Position numbers and translations under genes: made by a program. DNA of 64,000 nt from Tolypeutes matacus. Lineage: Eukaryota; Chordata; Mammalia; Cingulata; Chlamyphoridae. The stretch spans positions 5,021,467-5,085,466 of the forward strand of contig JAKSZT010054457.1 of the NCBI GenBank assembly GCA_026826555.1, given 5' to 3'. Shown here piece by piece: positions 48,545 through 60,987 of this stretch (within the stretch, counting starts at the first letter, position 1; each line of letters begins with the position of its first letter). The notes below the pieces were generated by a model. The model saw only the letters and a list, made by a program, of their open reading frames with translations. It was not told the origin of the DNA and made no database searches.

Positions 48545-50219
48545 GACAGTCTTAGAGTAGATGGCATTGGTTTAGGTGGGCACTCACCATCTCTCTAAGA
48601 GAGGACAGCTGATTGGGGACAGATTTCTGCCTGAGCGGTCTGGTCTGGGAGCCCACAGAGTGAGAACCTTAAGGACATCTGTCTGGAGGGAGCTGGACAG
48701 CAAGGTGGATTGCTCAAGATAAAATCATGAGTTTTTCCCCAGCCGGCTAAGTCCCACCCTCAGGGCAAAAAAATGATATGACACCCGACTTCTGCTGGCA
48801 ATCCGGTGAGAAGAGCATTCTCCGTGAGTGAGAGGGGTTTCCTTTCTGTGGGTTTGACTGTCTGGACCCCTTGCAGGTTTGGGGAGAAAACCAGCTGGCT
48901 TGAAGCAGCACCAGGCTGAGGGAAGAGGTGAATCTGCTGAGGAAGTCTGATTTATCTAGCTGCCTGGAGATATACCCCGACTCCCAGCAATCCAGTGCTT
49001 TCTGTGGGTTTGGCTATTTGGATGCCCTTGCAGGATTGGGGAGCAAAGCAGCAGGCTTGAAGCAGCACCAGGCTGAAGGGACGGTGAATCTGCTAAGGAA
49101 GCCTGATTTACTTAACCACCCTGTGATACGAGGCTTGGCTAGGGAGGGGCAGTCAGCCAATTTTATCATTCTGTCCTGATAAGTATCAGAGTCTCAGGTC
49201 CCCTGGGGAAGCCAGGCAGTGGGAAGTGTTTGATAAGTTTCCACGAGCCTATTTAGGGTGCCCTAGGCAGAGGGGTTGGTCTAGAAGAGGCTTTCGTTTG
49301 GGTCCCTTTTTTCTTCAAAAAAAAAAAAAGGGTTACTTAAAAAAAAAATTAACTTAGTTTAATCACTAAAATCTGCCTCAAAACCTGCAGATAGAAGCCT
49401 GCAGGGCAATTGATTGATGAACACAAGCAGGCTGAGAGGCACCACAAGGGACCAAAAAAGAATGCGGTTCTTCCTTAGCTTTGACTGCTTGCTAGTGTGT
49501 TTGTTTGGTTTTTCTTTGTTTGTTTGTTTCTTGCTTTTCTTTCCTTTTTCCTCTCCCCACCCTTTTTTTAATTAGGTGTTGCTAGCTTGTTTCTTCTTTG
49601 CTGTGCTTCTCCTTCCTTGAATTCCCATTCTTTGTATATATTGATTTGTCTACCAATGCTATCTCTTTTCCTTCCTTCATCTTTCTACCTTCTGATTTCT
49701 GTTGAGATTCTTACATTCCACCTTTTTTCATTAGTCCTCAACTTCATGGGTGTCAATTTCTACCTTGTCTATTCTGTTTTCTTTTTTTTTTATTATTATT
49801 ATTGTTAATTTTTCCTTTCAGCCATCTCTTTACTCTTTCTCTCCTCATCATTCTGGCCTTTTAAATCATATTATATATTTTCTTCTATTTGGTTTCCCAT
49901 TCCATCATAGGTATTCCACTTTTGTTTTTCGTATTACTTTACACTGCCTACATGAGTTAAATATTCATTTTACTAAGTCTTATAAGGCCCCTCTTCAAAC
50001 ATTTATCAATGTTACTATTATCCTTTTTCCTTTCTAATATCTTTTGATTCCTTGGGCCTTAATCTTTTTCCTTCAAGGGAACATAGAAAAAAGCAAGGAA
50101 ATAGAATAAGAAGAATAAGTGTCAAAGAGAAAACTTATCACAAACACATAACCACAAGCTAAATAAAACTCTAGAGTGGAGAGAAATCTAATCAACTGAA
50201 TAAACCCATCAAGATAAAA

Positions 50220-50896
50220 TGATGACCAAAGGGCAAAAGAAAATTACAAACCATATTGAGAAACAGGAAGACATGGACCAGTTCAAAGAAAAAAGTGAAA
50301 ACTAGGAAGAGATGCAGAACATTGAACAACTAATCAAAGCTGTCCAAATAAATATCATGGACCAACTTAATGAAGTGAAGGAAGAGATTAAGGATTTTAA
50401 GACACTGGGAGAACATTCTGAAGAAATTGTAAACATACATAAAAAGGTAATGGATATGGCACAATCCAAGAAATTAAAAAGATGCTGGAATCACATAACA
50501 GCAGATTTGAACAGGCAGAAGAAAGAATTAGTGATGTGGAGGACAGTACATTGAAATCAAACAGATAGTAGAAAAGATAGATAAAAAGATAGAAAAAAAT
50601 CCAGCAGGGATTCAGGGATTTAACCACCAACACAAAACATCCAGCCTCAAATTCTCTATCCAGCAAAAGTGGCATTCGAAAAAGACGGAGAGTTCAAAAT
50701 ATTCACAGATGAACAGAAATTAAGAGAGTATGCCAATAAGAAAACTGCACTTCAAGAAATACTAAATGAAGTTCTGGAGGTTGAAAGGAAAAAACAGGAC
50801 AGAGAGTTGGAGGATAGTGTAAAAACACCTAAAAAGACAAAAAGAGAAATAAAAACAACATATGGCATACATAAACCCAAAAGAAAATATGGCTGA
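50220..50896 (+). pseudogene. L1 ORF1 remnant lacking the RRM
   Basis: Starts MMTKGQKKITNHIEK with a stop at about 50305. The coiled-coil part follows (LNEVKEEIKDFKTLGEHSEE). After about 50610 the text jumps to the C-terminal domain (VAFEKDGEFKIFTDEQKL, ALQEILNEVLEVERK). By comparison with the minus-strand L1, about 360 nt covering the RRM and the first half of the C-terminal domain are gone. A trans-mobilised or dead copy is implied. The stop TGA at 50894-50896 overlaps the ORF2 start. Confidence 0.8.
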
Positions 50897-53800
50897 TAAA
50901 AGAAACTCTTTGAAAATAATAACACTGAATGTTAACAGACTAAACTCATCAGTCAAAAGACACAGACTGGCAGAATGGATGAGGAAATATGGTCCATCTA
51001 TATGCTGTCTACAAGAAACCCATCTTAGATCCAGGGATGCAAGGAGACTGAAAGTGAATAGCTGGAAAATAATTATACAAGCAAACAATAACCAAAAAAG
51101 AGCAGGAATAGTTATCCTATTATTGGACAAAATAGACTTTAAATGCAAAACTATTGTAAGAGACAAAGATGGACACTATATATTAGTAACAGGCATAATC
51201 TTTCAAGAAGAGAGAACAATCATGAACATACATGCATCTAATCATGGTGCCTCAAAATACATGAGGTAAACACTGGAAAAACTAAGTGGAGAAATAAATG
51301 CCTCACAATTATAGTGGGGGACTTTAATGCACCACTATCATCATTATACAGAACATCTAGACAGAATCAAAAAAGAAACAAAGACTCTGAATAATACATT
51401 AGAGGACCTGGACAAAATAGACATATACAGAATGCTCCACCCAAATACAGCAGGATATACATTCTTCTCAAGTGCACATGGATCATACTTCAAGATAAAC
51501 TGCATGCTAGTGACAGAACAACTTTCAATGAATTCAGAAAGATTGAGATTATACAAAGTAATTTCTCTGAATTAATGGAATGAAATTGGAAATCAGTAAG
51601 AGCCAGAGAAACAGATTAGGCACAAAGATATGGAAGTTAAACAACACACTCTTGGACAAAGAGTGGGTCAGGAGGAAATCTCAAAAAAATCAGTAAGTAC
51701 CTTGAAATGAATGAAAAGGACAACACAATATAGCAAAACCTACAGGATGCAGCCAAAGCGGAACTGAGAGGGAAGTTCATAGCCATAAATGCATATATTT
51801 AAAAAGAAGAAAGAGCTAAAATTGAAGACCTAACTGCACACCTGGAGGAATTGGAAAAACAACAACAACTATCCTCAAAAGAAGTAGAAAGAAGGAAATA
51901 ACAAACAGTCTACATTGATGAAAGAAGAAATTGAGGAACTCAACAGCCCAATTACTAGTAAAGAGATAGACTCAGTCATCAAACACCTCCCAACTAAGAA
52001 GAGCCCAGGACCAGACACCTTCACAGCTGAAATCTACCAAACATTCCAGAAAGAGCTAACACCAATCCTGCTTAAGCTCTTCCAAAAAATAGAAGTAGAA
52101 GGAACATTGCCTAACTCATTCTATGATGCCAACATTACCCTAATACCAAAGCCAAACAAAAATACCACAAGAAAGGAAAATTACAGACCAATTTCTCTAA
52201 TGAATCTCAATACTAAAGTCCTCAACAAAATACTTGCTAATTGCATTCAACAACGTATCAAAAGAATTATACACCATGACCAAATGGGTTTCATCCCTGG
52301 TATGCAAGGTTGATTCAACATAAGAAAATCAATAAATGTAATACACCACATAAACAGATTGAAAGAAAAAACCACATGATCATCTCTATAGATGCAGAAA
52401 AAGCTTTAGACAAAATACACTACCCTTTTCTAATAAAAACACTGCAAATGATAGGAATAGTAGGAAACTTTCTGAACATGATAAAGGGTGTATATGAAAA
52501 ACCCAAAGCTAACATCATCTTCACTGTTGAAGTCTTAAAATTCTTCCCTCTGAGATTGGGAACAAGACAAGGATGCCCACTATATCCACTCCTATTTGAC
52601 ATTGTCTTAGAAATACTTGCTCAAGCACTGAGGCAAGAAAAATATATAAAAGCATCCAAATTGGAAAAGAAGAAGTAAAAATTTCATTATTTTGCATACG
52701 ACATGATCCTATATGTAGAAAGCCCTGAGAAATCTACAACAAAGCTTCTAGAACTTATAAAGGAGTTCAGTAATGTCACAGGCTATAAGATCAATGCTCA
52801 AAAATCAGTAGCATTTCTGTACACCAATAACGAGCAATCTGAGGAGGAAATCAAGAAAAAAATACCATTTACAATAGTAACTAAAAGAAATCAGATACCT
52901 AGGAATAAATTTAACTAAAGATGTAAAAGACTTATATACAGAAAACTACACAAAACTCTTAAAGGAAATCAAAGATGACTTAAATAAATGGAAGAATATT
53001 CCCTGTTCATGGATAGGAAGACTAAACATCACCAAGATGTCTATCCTACCCAAACTAATCTACAGATTTAGTGGAATCCCAATTAAAATGAACACATCAT
53101 TTTTGAAGGAATTGGAAAAACTAACTACAAAATTTATTTGGAATGGTAAGAGGCCCTGAATCACCAATGACATAATGAAAAAGAAAAATGAAGTTGGAGG
53201 TATAACACTACCTGACTTTAAAACATACTACAAAGCTACAGTGGTCAAAACTGCATGGTATTGGCACAAGGAAAGACACACTGACCAATGGAACCGAATT
53301 GAGAGTTCTGATATAAATCCTTGCATATACAGTCATCTGATATTTGACAAGGCTACCAAGCCCACTCAGTTGGGAGAGAATGGCCTCTTCAACAAGTGGT
53401 GTTTGGAGAATTGGATATCCATATCCAAAAGAATGAGAGAGGAACACCATCTCACACTTTATTCAAAAATCAACTCAAGATGGATCAAAAATCTAAATAT
53501 AAGAGCCAAGACCATAAAGACCTTGGAAGATAATGTAGGGAAGCCACTACAAGACCTTGCAATTGGAAATGGTTTCATGGACTTCACACCCAAAGCACAA
53601 GCAGCAAAAGGAAAAATAGATAAATGGGATCTTCTCAAAATTAAAAACTTTTGCACCTCAAAGGATGTTATCAAGAAAATAAAAAGGCAGCCTACCCAAT
53701 GGGAGAAAATATTTGGCAACCATATATCTGATAGAAACCTAATACCTTGCATATATAAAGAAATCCTATACCTTGAAACTAAAAGGACAAACAACCCATT

Positions 53801-54410
53801 TAAAAAATGGGCAAGTGACCTGAAAAGACACTTCTCCAAGGAAGAAATACAAATGGCTAAAAAGCACATGAAAAAATGCTCAACATCACTAGCTATTACA
53901 GAAATGCAAATCAAAACTACAATGAGATACCATTTTACACCCATTAGAATGATGGCTATTAAAAAAACAGCAGAGCATAAGTGTTGGAGAGGATGTGGAG
54001 GAATGGGAACCCTCATCCACTGCTGGTGGGATTGTGGAATGGTCCAGCCACTGTGGAGGACAGTATGGCGGTTCCTCAAAAAAACTAACTTAGATCTTTC
54101 GTATGATCCAGTGATTCCATTACTGGTATATACCCAGAAGAATTGCAAGCAAAGACACAAAGAGATATATGAACACCAATGTTTATAGTGGCATTGTTCA
54201 CTATTGCCAAAAGTTGGAATCAACCCCAGTGCCCATCAACAGATGAATGGATAAACAAAATGTGGTACATACATACAATGGAATATTATTCAGCTGTTAG
54301 ATGGAGTAAAGTGCTAACTCACGGAATAACATGGATGAATCTTGAAGACCTATGTTGAGTGAAGCAAGCCAGGCATTGAAGGATGAGCAGTACATGAACT
54401 CACTGATATA
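50889..54410 (+). pseudogene. L1 ORF2 remnant (endonuclease, RT, Cys-rich)
   Basis: The start ATG at 50889 overlaps the end of ORF1. EN: ITLNVNRLN and an intact CCLQETHL (50990-51025). [15 protein letters not shown] near 52010, [10 protein letters not shown] near 52185, IISIDAEKALDKI near 52385, RQGCPLYPLLFDIVLE near 52565. The catalytic FADD reads FAYD near 52692-52703, which loses one of the two metal-binding aspartates. The C-terminal segment (53175-54188) is open for 337 codons and includes the Cys-His cluster [18 protein letters not shown]. At least four frame breaks. The family stop (SLI then TAA) is at about 54408. Confidence 0.9.
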
Positions 54411-57264
54411 AATTAAGGAAATTGAGCAGTCTCTGAGAACCACTGTCTGAAAGACAGGTTTACAACAAAGAGAAGAGAAAGTTGTGAGCCATCATACGGT
54501 CATAATCTATTGTATAGTGATAGAGTGTAGTTGCATATTGAAGGGATAGAACAGGTGGGTAGTGATATTATTGCATTTGGTGGTGCAGGGTTGACAGGTG
54601 GGTAGATTGGAAAGGGTGAGTTAGAATATCCAGGATACTGGGAGGAGAGATGGGAGAGGGACCAGGTGACCACTTGGGATTTATAGGGAATGAGGTAAAA
54701 GGTGCAGAGGTGGGAATGCCTATATGGCAATATAACAAGAAAGTGTCACTGGTTTAGGTTGTTGGTTGGGGGGAAATTTGGGACAAGGGGCATCTTTAGC
54801 AGGTTTCTAGGGAGTGTATGAGTGTTCATCCTGTCATAATGTGTTGTATCAGTGGGTGAAGACCCACACAATGAGCAGGAAGGTGATATATTTCCATTTT
54901 GGGACGACTGATTTGTACAGAAACAGACAGGTGAGTGTCTCTTATGAGCAAGGGCGGTTTCTAATAGAGGAGGACAAACCAGTTTGTCAAGCCCTTTGTT
55001 GCATGTAACAATGAGTCTTTTCATCCAGTGAGTCAAGTCAGGGGGTCATCATGTGCTCCAGTGGGATGAGGAGGGAGGAACAGAATAGATCAAACAGGGG
55101 GGATTTAGTGGTCAATAGAAATGTTTTCCATTACCTTATAGTGATTGACAAAGGACATGGTAAATATCACTAAAATGTATAAAATTGTACGGTCTAAAAT
55201 GTAAACTATACTTTAAAGCATTGACAAAGTTTAGTAGCTATGTTTCACTATCTGTATAACAGTTATGACAATGATACCATCCATATAAAAAAAAAGGTTT
55301 TAATATGGGGTGAGGAAAGGAGGAAGAGATTGGGTATATGAGAGTCTCTTGTATTCTGTGTGTGACTTTGCTGTGACCTAAAACTTCTTTGAAAATTAAG
55401 TGAAAAATAGTGAAACACTGGGGAGTGAGAGGGGGAAGGTGCCACAGTACAGACTGGACACCAGATATCGCAGTGATAAAAGGCAAAATGTCAAAAAATA
55501 TTTTTTTTTAAATTTCTTTTTCCCATTTTTTGAATATCCCAATCCTTTAATTTTACTTTATTTTTAGTATTTTTTTAAGTTTTCATGTATTTTATCTCTT
55601 ACATTTAAACTTATAATTATTATTTCATTTTCCTATTAATTGTATTTGACTATTATACTGGTTTCATCTTTAGAGAAGCTTTGGATCACAGAAGAGTTAC
55701 AACTGCATTGAGAGAGGATCGCTGGTGGGGGTTGTCAGGGATGAGGGGCTTATGGAGGAAGTTCACCTGAACATGCATAAAAGGTATATAAAATTATTCA
55801 AATGCTCATGGGGCATGGTCACAGTGGGTGGAGAATCACTCAATAAATAAGAGAATACTGAATTCCCAGCCTGGAGAGCTCTGCCACATTCTTCAAGGTA
55901 GCAGCAACAGTCCCTCAAGTGCAGGGGCAGTGTCTGGCTAAGGATGATAATCCACTGATGGGCCCTTGTTATTGATGATTAGCCTTACGAGTCTTTGCTC
56001 TTGAAACTGAAACTTAGCGTATTGTTATGGGTGCCTAAGGGTTGCCTCCTGAGAGCCTCCTAGTTGCTCAAATGTGGCCTCTCTCTAAGCCAAACTCAGC
56101 ATATAAATGCATTATCTTCCCCCCAGCATGGGACATGACTCCCAGGGGTGAGCTTCCCTGGCAACAGGGGATTACTAGACCTTGAATAAAGGGGGGAAAA
56201 GGTAAAGACAAATGAGTTCATATGGCTAAGAGACTTCAAAGTGAGTTGGGAGGTCATCCCAGAGGTAATGCTTATGCACATCTCAATAGGACCTCATAGG
56301 CTTCCAATGTGGATATCACCCCTAATAAAGGGGCTCCTGAGAGCTCTGGAGATACCCAGGTCCTATATCAGGGCGGATAGCTCCAGAGTTTGGTGCCCTA
56401 TCAGTGGGCCCTACTTTGGAATCCTTGCTCCTGAGAGTGACAGAGTTGGACTCAAATATGTCCTTCCTGCACAAGGTCCATCAGAACCTTCTATTCCTAC
56501 CTATATGTGGTGCTGGAGTTTGTAGGTGTACTTCCAGAGACTGGCATCTTTGGCCTGCTCATGTGCCAGCAGGGCCAGGAATCTCAGTGCAGCTGCAACT
56601 CCTACACTACAGCTCAATGGACTCACCCAGGACACCTGGTGGGCAGATGATTATGGACAAGGCCATCATAAGGGATGGAGAGAGTCTGCAGCTGCAGGCA
56701 GGATAATCTTATCCATCTTATCCATGGGATATAAGCCCCCTCTCACTTGGAGGTGGAGTGGACATTACCATCCCAGACTCCTCAGGATTGTGGGAAGAGC
56801 TATGGACTAGAGTGGACTCACTGGTATTCTGTTATAGACATACTGTGATTCAAGTAATGGAAGAAATTACAACATTAATGTGGAGCCAGTGGCCCCTAGA
56901 TGCTTTGGGGGCAGGGAGAGGTAAAAGCAATCGTAATACAGGGGCTTTTTTGGGACTCGGGAATTATCCTGAGTGACATTGCAACGACAGATATAGGCCA
57001 TTTTACATCAGCATATATCATGCAAAACTGTGTGGGAGAGAGTGTGGTCTACAATGTGAACTATGGTCCATGCTTAGTGGCAAAGCCCCAGGATGTGTAT
57101 ATCCATTGCAGGTGATGTGCCACACTAATGAAAAATGTTTATGTGGGAGGTTGTGGAAGGTGTGGGAGGACGGGCATATGGGAATCCCTATAATTTTTGT
57201 GTAACATTTATGTAATCTAAGTATCTTTTAAAAAATAAAAAATAAATTATTAATTAAAAAAAAA

Positions 57265-59235
57265 GACAATTTTTGGTTTAGCTCTTGAATTCCTCTGAAG
57301 GGGATGGGTAAAAATACTATTTATTGATTTTCTAATTAGTGATATACCCAAAGGATCATGAACACTCTATACTGTTGCTAATAATTAATCTCTGTTAACC
57401 TACCTACAGATAATCAAGAATTAATATAATTTGAATCCAACTATAATTTTTGGAGACTCTATGATCTAAGTCTATGCGCCCACTCCATTAAAAATTAGCT
57501 CATTCTTTGGTGTAATTGCTTTTTTGTTGTTAGCATAATATAGAATCATTAAAATAGGTGAAAACTATACTCAGAAAGAAATATCAGTTTTAAATATTTT
57601 AAAAAGTACAAGTTATGAGAGCTAAGACCAAAACTGTCTTCTCTATGAAAAAATTAAAGATTGGCTTTTGAAGAAACACAGGAAACTTTAATAATAAAAA
57701 TAAGGAAAGCTTTAAATTCCACATAGCTGAGTATGTTACTATCACGTATGATACTAGTTGAAACTTATGGCTATTTATACTAATAGTTAAGGATAATTAT
57801 AGCTCCCCAAAGATGATGCTAACCAGCTGACAATTATGCAGCCATTAAGGAACAGATCCTGAAACTTCATGGCAAATTAAAAAAAAATAAACATTCAGGA
57901 CAAAAGTGCTGAAGATTAAAAGCAACGTGATATGTCAGTTGTAATTTCAATAGTCTGTTTAAAGAAATTTGTGTAGAAGTAGAAATTTGTGTCAAACTAA
58001 TATAAGAGAAGTAACGTAGTTTATAAATTAAACAATCTCAATATACCATTGCATTCTACAGAATTTTGCAATTTTATCTTCTCAATAGTGTTAAGGCCTC
58101 TGATCAAAATATCTAGAAATAAAATTGTAAATATTGGTGAATTTCTATGAATGGACATGTGATTTCAGGAATATATAGTTGCAGAAAAATTAATAATTTA
58201 AAATTCTAAGAACCTTTTAAGATGGCCAAAAAAATGGAATTTAGTTTTGAGGATGTTACCAATTTGTGAACTTATCAGTTGAGAAGTTTACACTTCTCCC
58301 TTAAAATCAAACTGTACTTATTTTTTTATCAGCAGATCACAAACACTTCCATGCCAATGATTTCATGTAAATTGAACAAAGCAGTGGACCTACTTTTTTC
58401 AGAAAAAGTGAACATATAGACATCCATGCACACAGACTTTTGTATTCAATTTTAGAGCATACTTGGACCACATAAAATAATAATTGACGTTCTAGAGTAC
58501 AAAATACTATGTTAAAAGCACCTAATAGTATTTTTGCCATCTTTAGCAGATATCCATATTCTCTTCAAAATATACCTTTCAAATGGAGAATGAGGGCCTG
58601 TGGTACTTAAATAGTGTGTGAAGTTTGGTAACTCTTGACTGGACTGGTCAAGAGACGTTATTGCCCCCGTCCCCAAAGAAATATCAAATATTTAATTTAC
58701 GTCAGTACTACTTTGCTACATAATATTGCATGCTATCTTATTCCATTATTTACTAAACCATTCTTTTTTCATAGGCATTTTTATGCTATAAAATTTTTGC
58801 TAATATTGATTCATTTATTGAGGGCTTGCTATTTATTAAGTACTATTCTAGATTCAAGGGATGGGAGAACAAGATATGCATAGTTCCTGCTCACATGGAA
58901 CTTATATTTTAAGGATGAGAGCCAATAAACAAATAAATCAATAAGAAGTACAGATACTTGCTATCATCCAAGAAGAGGATTTTGGACATAGAACAAAATG
59001 TAGTGAAAGACCTTGAAGGTTTTTAAAGCATAGGAAAGTGTGTCATATTCTTTATGTTTTAAAGTATAGATTCACCTACTCTTTGGAGAATGTATTGTCA
59101 ATAACAAGAGAAGGAACAGAGAAACAGGAGCTTATTCTCCTAATCAGGACAAATTGTGTTGCTGGCTTTTGTATGGTAGGTAACAGTGGAGATAGAGTTG
59201 GATGAATACAGGATATATTTTGGAGATGGAGCTAA
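57265..59235. other. unassigned AT-rich DNA with old repeat at 58790-59060
   Basis: 58790-59060 reads like the ancient repeat at 31300 (TTTATTGAGGGCTTGCTATTTATTAAGTACTATTCTAG; TCCTGCTCACATGGAACTTATATTTT). No gene recognised. Confidence 0.35.
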
Positions 59236-59343
59236 GGTGACCAACAGTCCCAGTTTTCCCAGGACTGTAGTGTTTCCTGGGATGCAGTATCTTCATTGTT
59301 AAAACTATGCAAAAATTGGCAAACTGACACAAATTAGTCACCC
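59236..59343. mobile_element. palindromic MITE-like repeat
   Basis: GGTGACCAACAGTCCCAGTTTTCCC at the left faces a decayed reverse complement at the right (GGCAAACTGACACAAATTAGTCACC). It matches a mammal-wide palindromic repeat text (GGTGACCAACTGTCCCGGTTTGCCC). Family name not assigned. Confidence 0.5.
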
Positions 59344-60555
59344 AAAATGGAATAGACAGATCTTACTAATGAGTTGCATGAGGAGATTTAGAGCAACAGG
59401 GGAAAGGGAAGAAATCTGGATCCAGGCAATATGATATTAGCTTGTGCGGTTGAAAGTTGCCATTTCCTACGGTAGTGAGGACTAAAACAAAACAGTGATG
59501 TAGAATAACAAAGATCAGAGTTCAACTGGCCAAACTGAATTTCAGATTCTTATTATACAACCAAATAGAGAAGTACATGAAGCATTAAAATATATTATTA
59601 GGAACATAGTAAAGGAATTTGCGCTGGAGATGTAAATTCTGTCCTGTGAAGAGAAAATCTATGTACTACTGAGATTAGGTGTATTAGAGTTATCACTGAA
59701 AAAAAATAGCTAAAATAAAGACTAAAAGGAAAGAAAATAGAGATAAAGTACACAAACAATCAGTTAGGAATTTTGCTATAAAGAGTACATACAAAATGGG
59801 ACGAGGCTGGAAGGAAAAATGGGAACAAGGAAGGACTCTTATTTGTAAGACCGATCCAATAGAGAGGAAAACAAGTGAAACATGAGAAAGAAGCTAACTG
59901 TAGCAGCAAAGTATTTGAACAGAGGTAGAAACTTTTTGAGGAGATGGGGAAATTTGTGAATAAATTTTGGGCAAAGGGAGAGTAAACTGTGGAATGGAAT
60001 AGAATTGTCTAACTGTTCTGAGTACACATATGATATTTGTGGCCTTAAATTTAAAATGACACCTATAATCGGTTATTTTTGTTTTCTACCCATTAAGATT
60101 CAGCTTTTCGATATTTAGACATGGGGGTATGTGAATGGGTTGGCATAGAGGACAAATTTATTAAGGTGATGGAATAAGAAATAAAAGTCCAGACTGTTAG
60201 CTATATATCACCTATACACACATTGGAATCACCAAGTGGAGGGCAGATTTATAATCCAGATCATGTAATCTTAAGAAAATTAATAGGGTGAGTGGAAAGT
60301 AAGTAGATGATTACAATGGGGAAGGATAAGATATAGTGAATGTAAAATATTTTAGTGTACATTTCAAAGGATATTTATTTATTTACTCATTTATTTAGTA
60401 AGAGAGGAGAACCTAGACATAGCAGTGAGGAACATGGAAAACTCCTATCCTATCTTGTCCCCACTCCCAGTGATATGAATGGTGTGTGAGATAAAACATC
60501 ATCTACCCTTGAGAGAAGTCACCTCAGGCAAAGCATGATTTCAGGTAAAGTCAAG
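59344..60555. other. unassigned DNA with ancient repeat scraps
   Basis: No gene recognised. Confidence 0.3.
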
Positions 60556-60564
60556 AAGATGAGT

Positions 60565-60802
60565 GGGAAAGAGTGTGGACTACAATGTAAACTGTAATCC
60601 ATCCTTACAATGGATGGATTGTAATGCTCCAAAGTGTGTCCGTCAATTGCAATGAATGTACTACACTAATGAAAGAAGTTGTTAATGTGGGGAAAGTGGG
60701 AGCTGTGGGGAGTGGGATATATGGGAATCCCTTATATTTTTTATGTAACATTTTATGTAATCTAAGTATCTTTTAGAAAAAATAAAAAATATATTTTTGA
60801 AA
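60565..60802 (+). mobile_element. short L1 3' end (extended lineage)
   Basis: GTGGACTACAATGTAAACTGTAATCC ... TAATCTAAGTATCTTTTAGAAAAAATAAAAAATATATTTTTGA is the 3' end seen at 57240. Candidate 9-bp TSD AAGATGAGT at 60556-60564 and 60803-60811. A 9-bp hairpin (AATCCATCC ... GGATGGATT) has been inserted near 60597-60622 relative to the sister copies. Confidence 0.8.
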
Positions 60803-60987
60803 AAGATGAGTTCCAGAGGGCAAGAAGGAAGACCTTGAAGCATTGGGAAAGGTGGGGATTTGTCTAGTTAGTTGTCATATAGAACCATGGGTGAATAAAA
60901 GTCCTAGTGATAACAGTTTACTGGAGAGGATGGGATTGTTGTGGTGACTAGGAAGAAAGGATTGCAAGATATTCTTTAAGAAGGAGT

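Larger units (their letters stand above)
48550..57264 (+). mobile_element. long L1 with 5'UTR, ORF1, ORF2 and extended 3'UTR
   Basis: 5'UTR about 48550-50219 (homologous to the minus-strand L1 at 4508-2772), ORF1 50220-50896, ORF2 50889-54410, then about 2.85 kb of 3'UTR to an A-rich end at 57264. The 3'UTR holds an L1-type 3' end at 55140-55430 (GTAAACTATACTTT, GGGTATATGAG, GCTGTGACCTAAAACTTC) and a second at 57040-57240 (GTGAACTATGGTCC, GCATATGGGAATCCC). Both resemble the L1M-type 3' end of other mammals. The right part recurs at 27.1, 29.2, 60.6 and 61.0 kb. No clear TSD for the whole was found, so a join of two insertions near 55.2-56.0 kb is not excluded. Confidence 0.75.

Noticed and set aside
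53175..54188. Host gene of 337 codons
   Set aside because: The translation is the C-terminal part of L1 ORF2, including the Cys-His cluster.
53459..54223. 254-codon minus-strand frame
   Set aside because: Antisense shadow of L1 ORF2.
55500..56000. Separate mobile element between L1 and its 3' end
   Set aside because: The same block occurs, inverted, in the 27 kb copy together with its neighbours, so it belongs to the L1 3'UTR.
48550..57264. TSD of the long L1
   Set aside because: Only AAGACA is shared between the two edges, too short to claim as a duplication.
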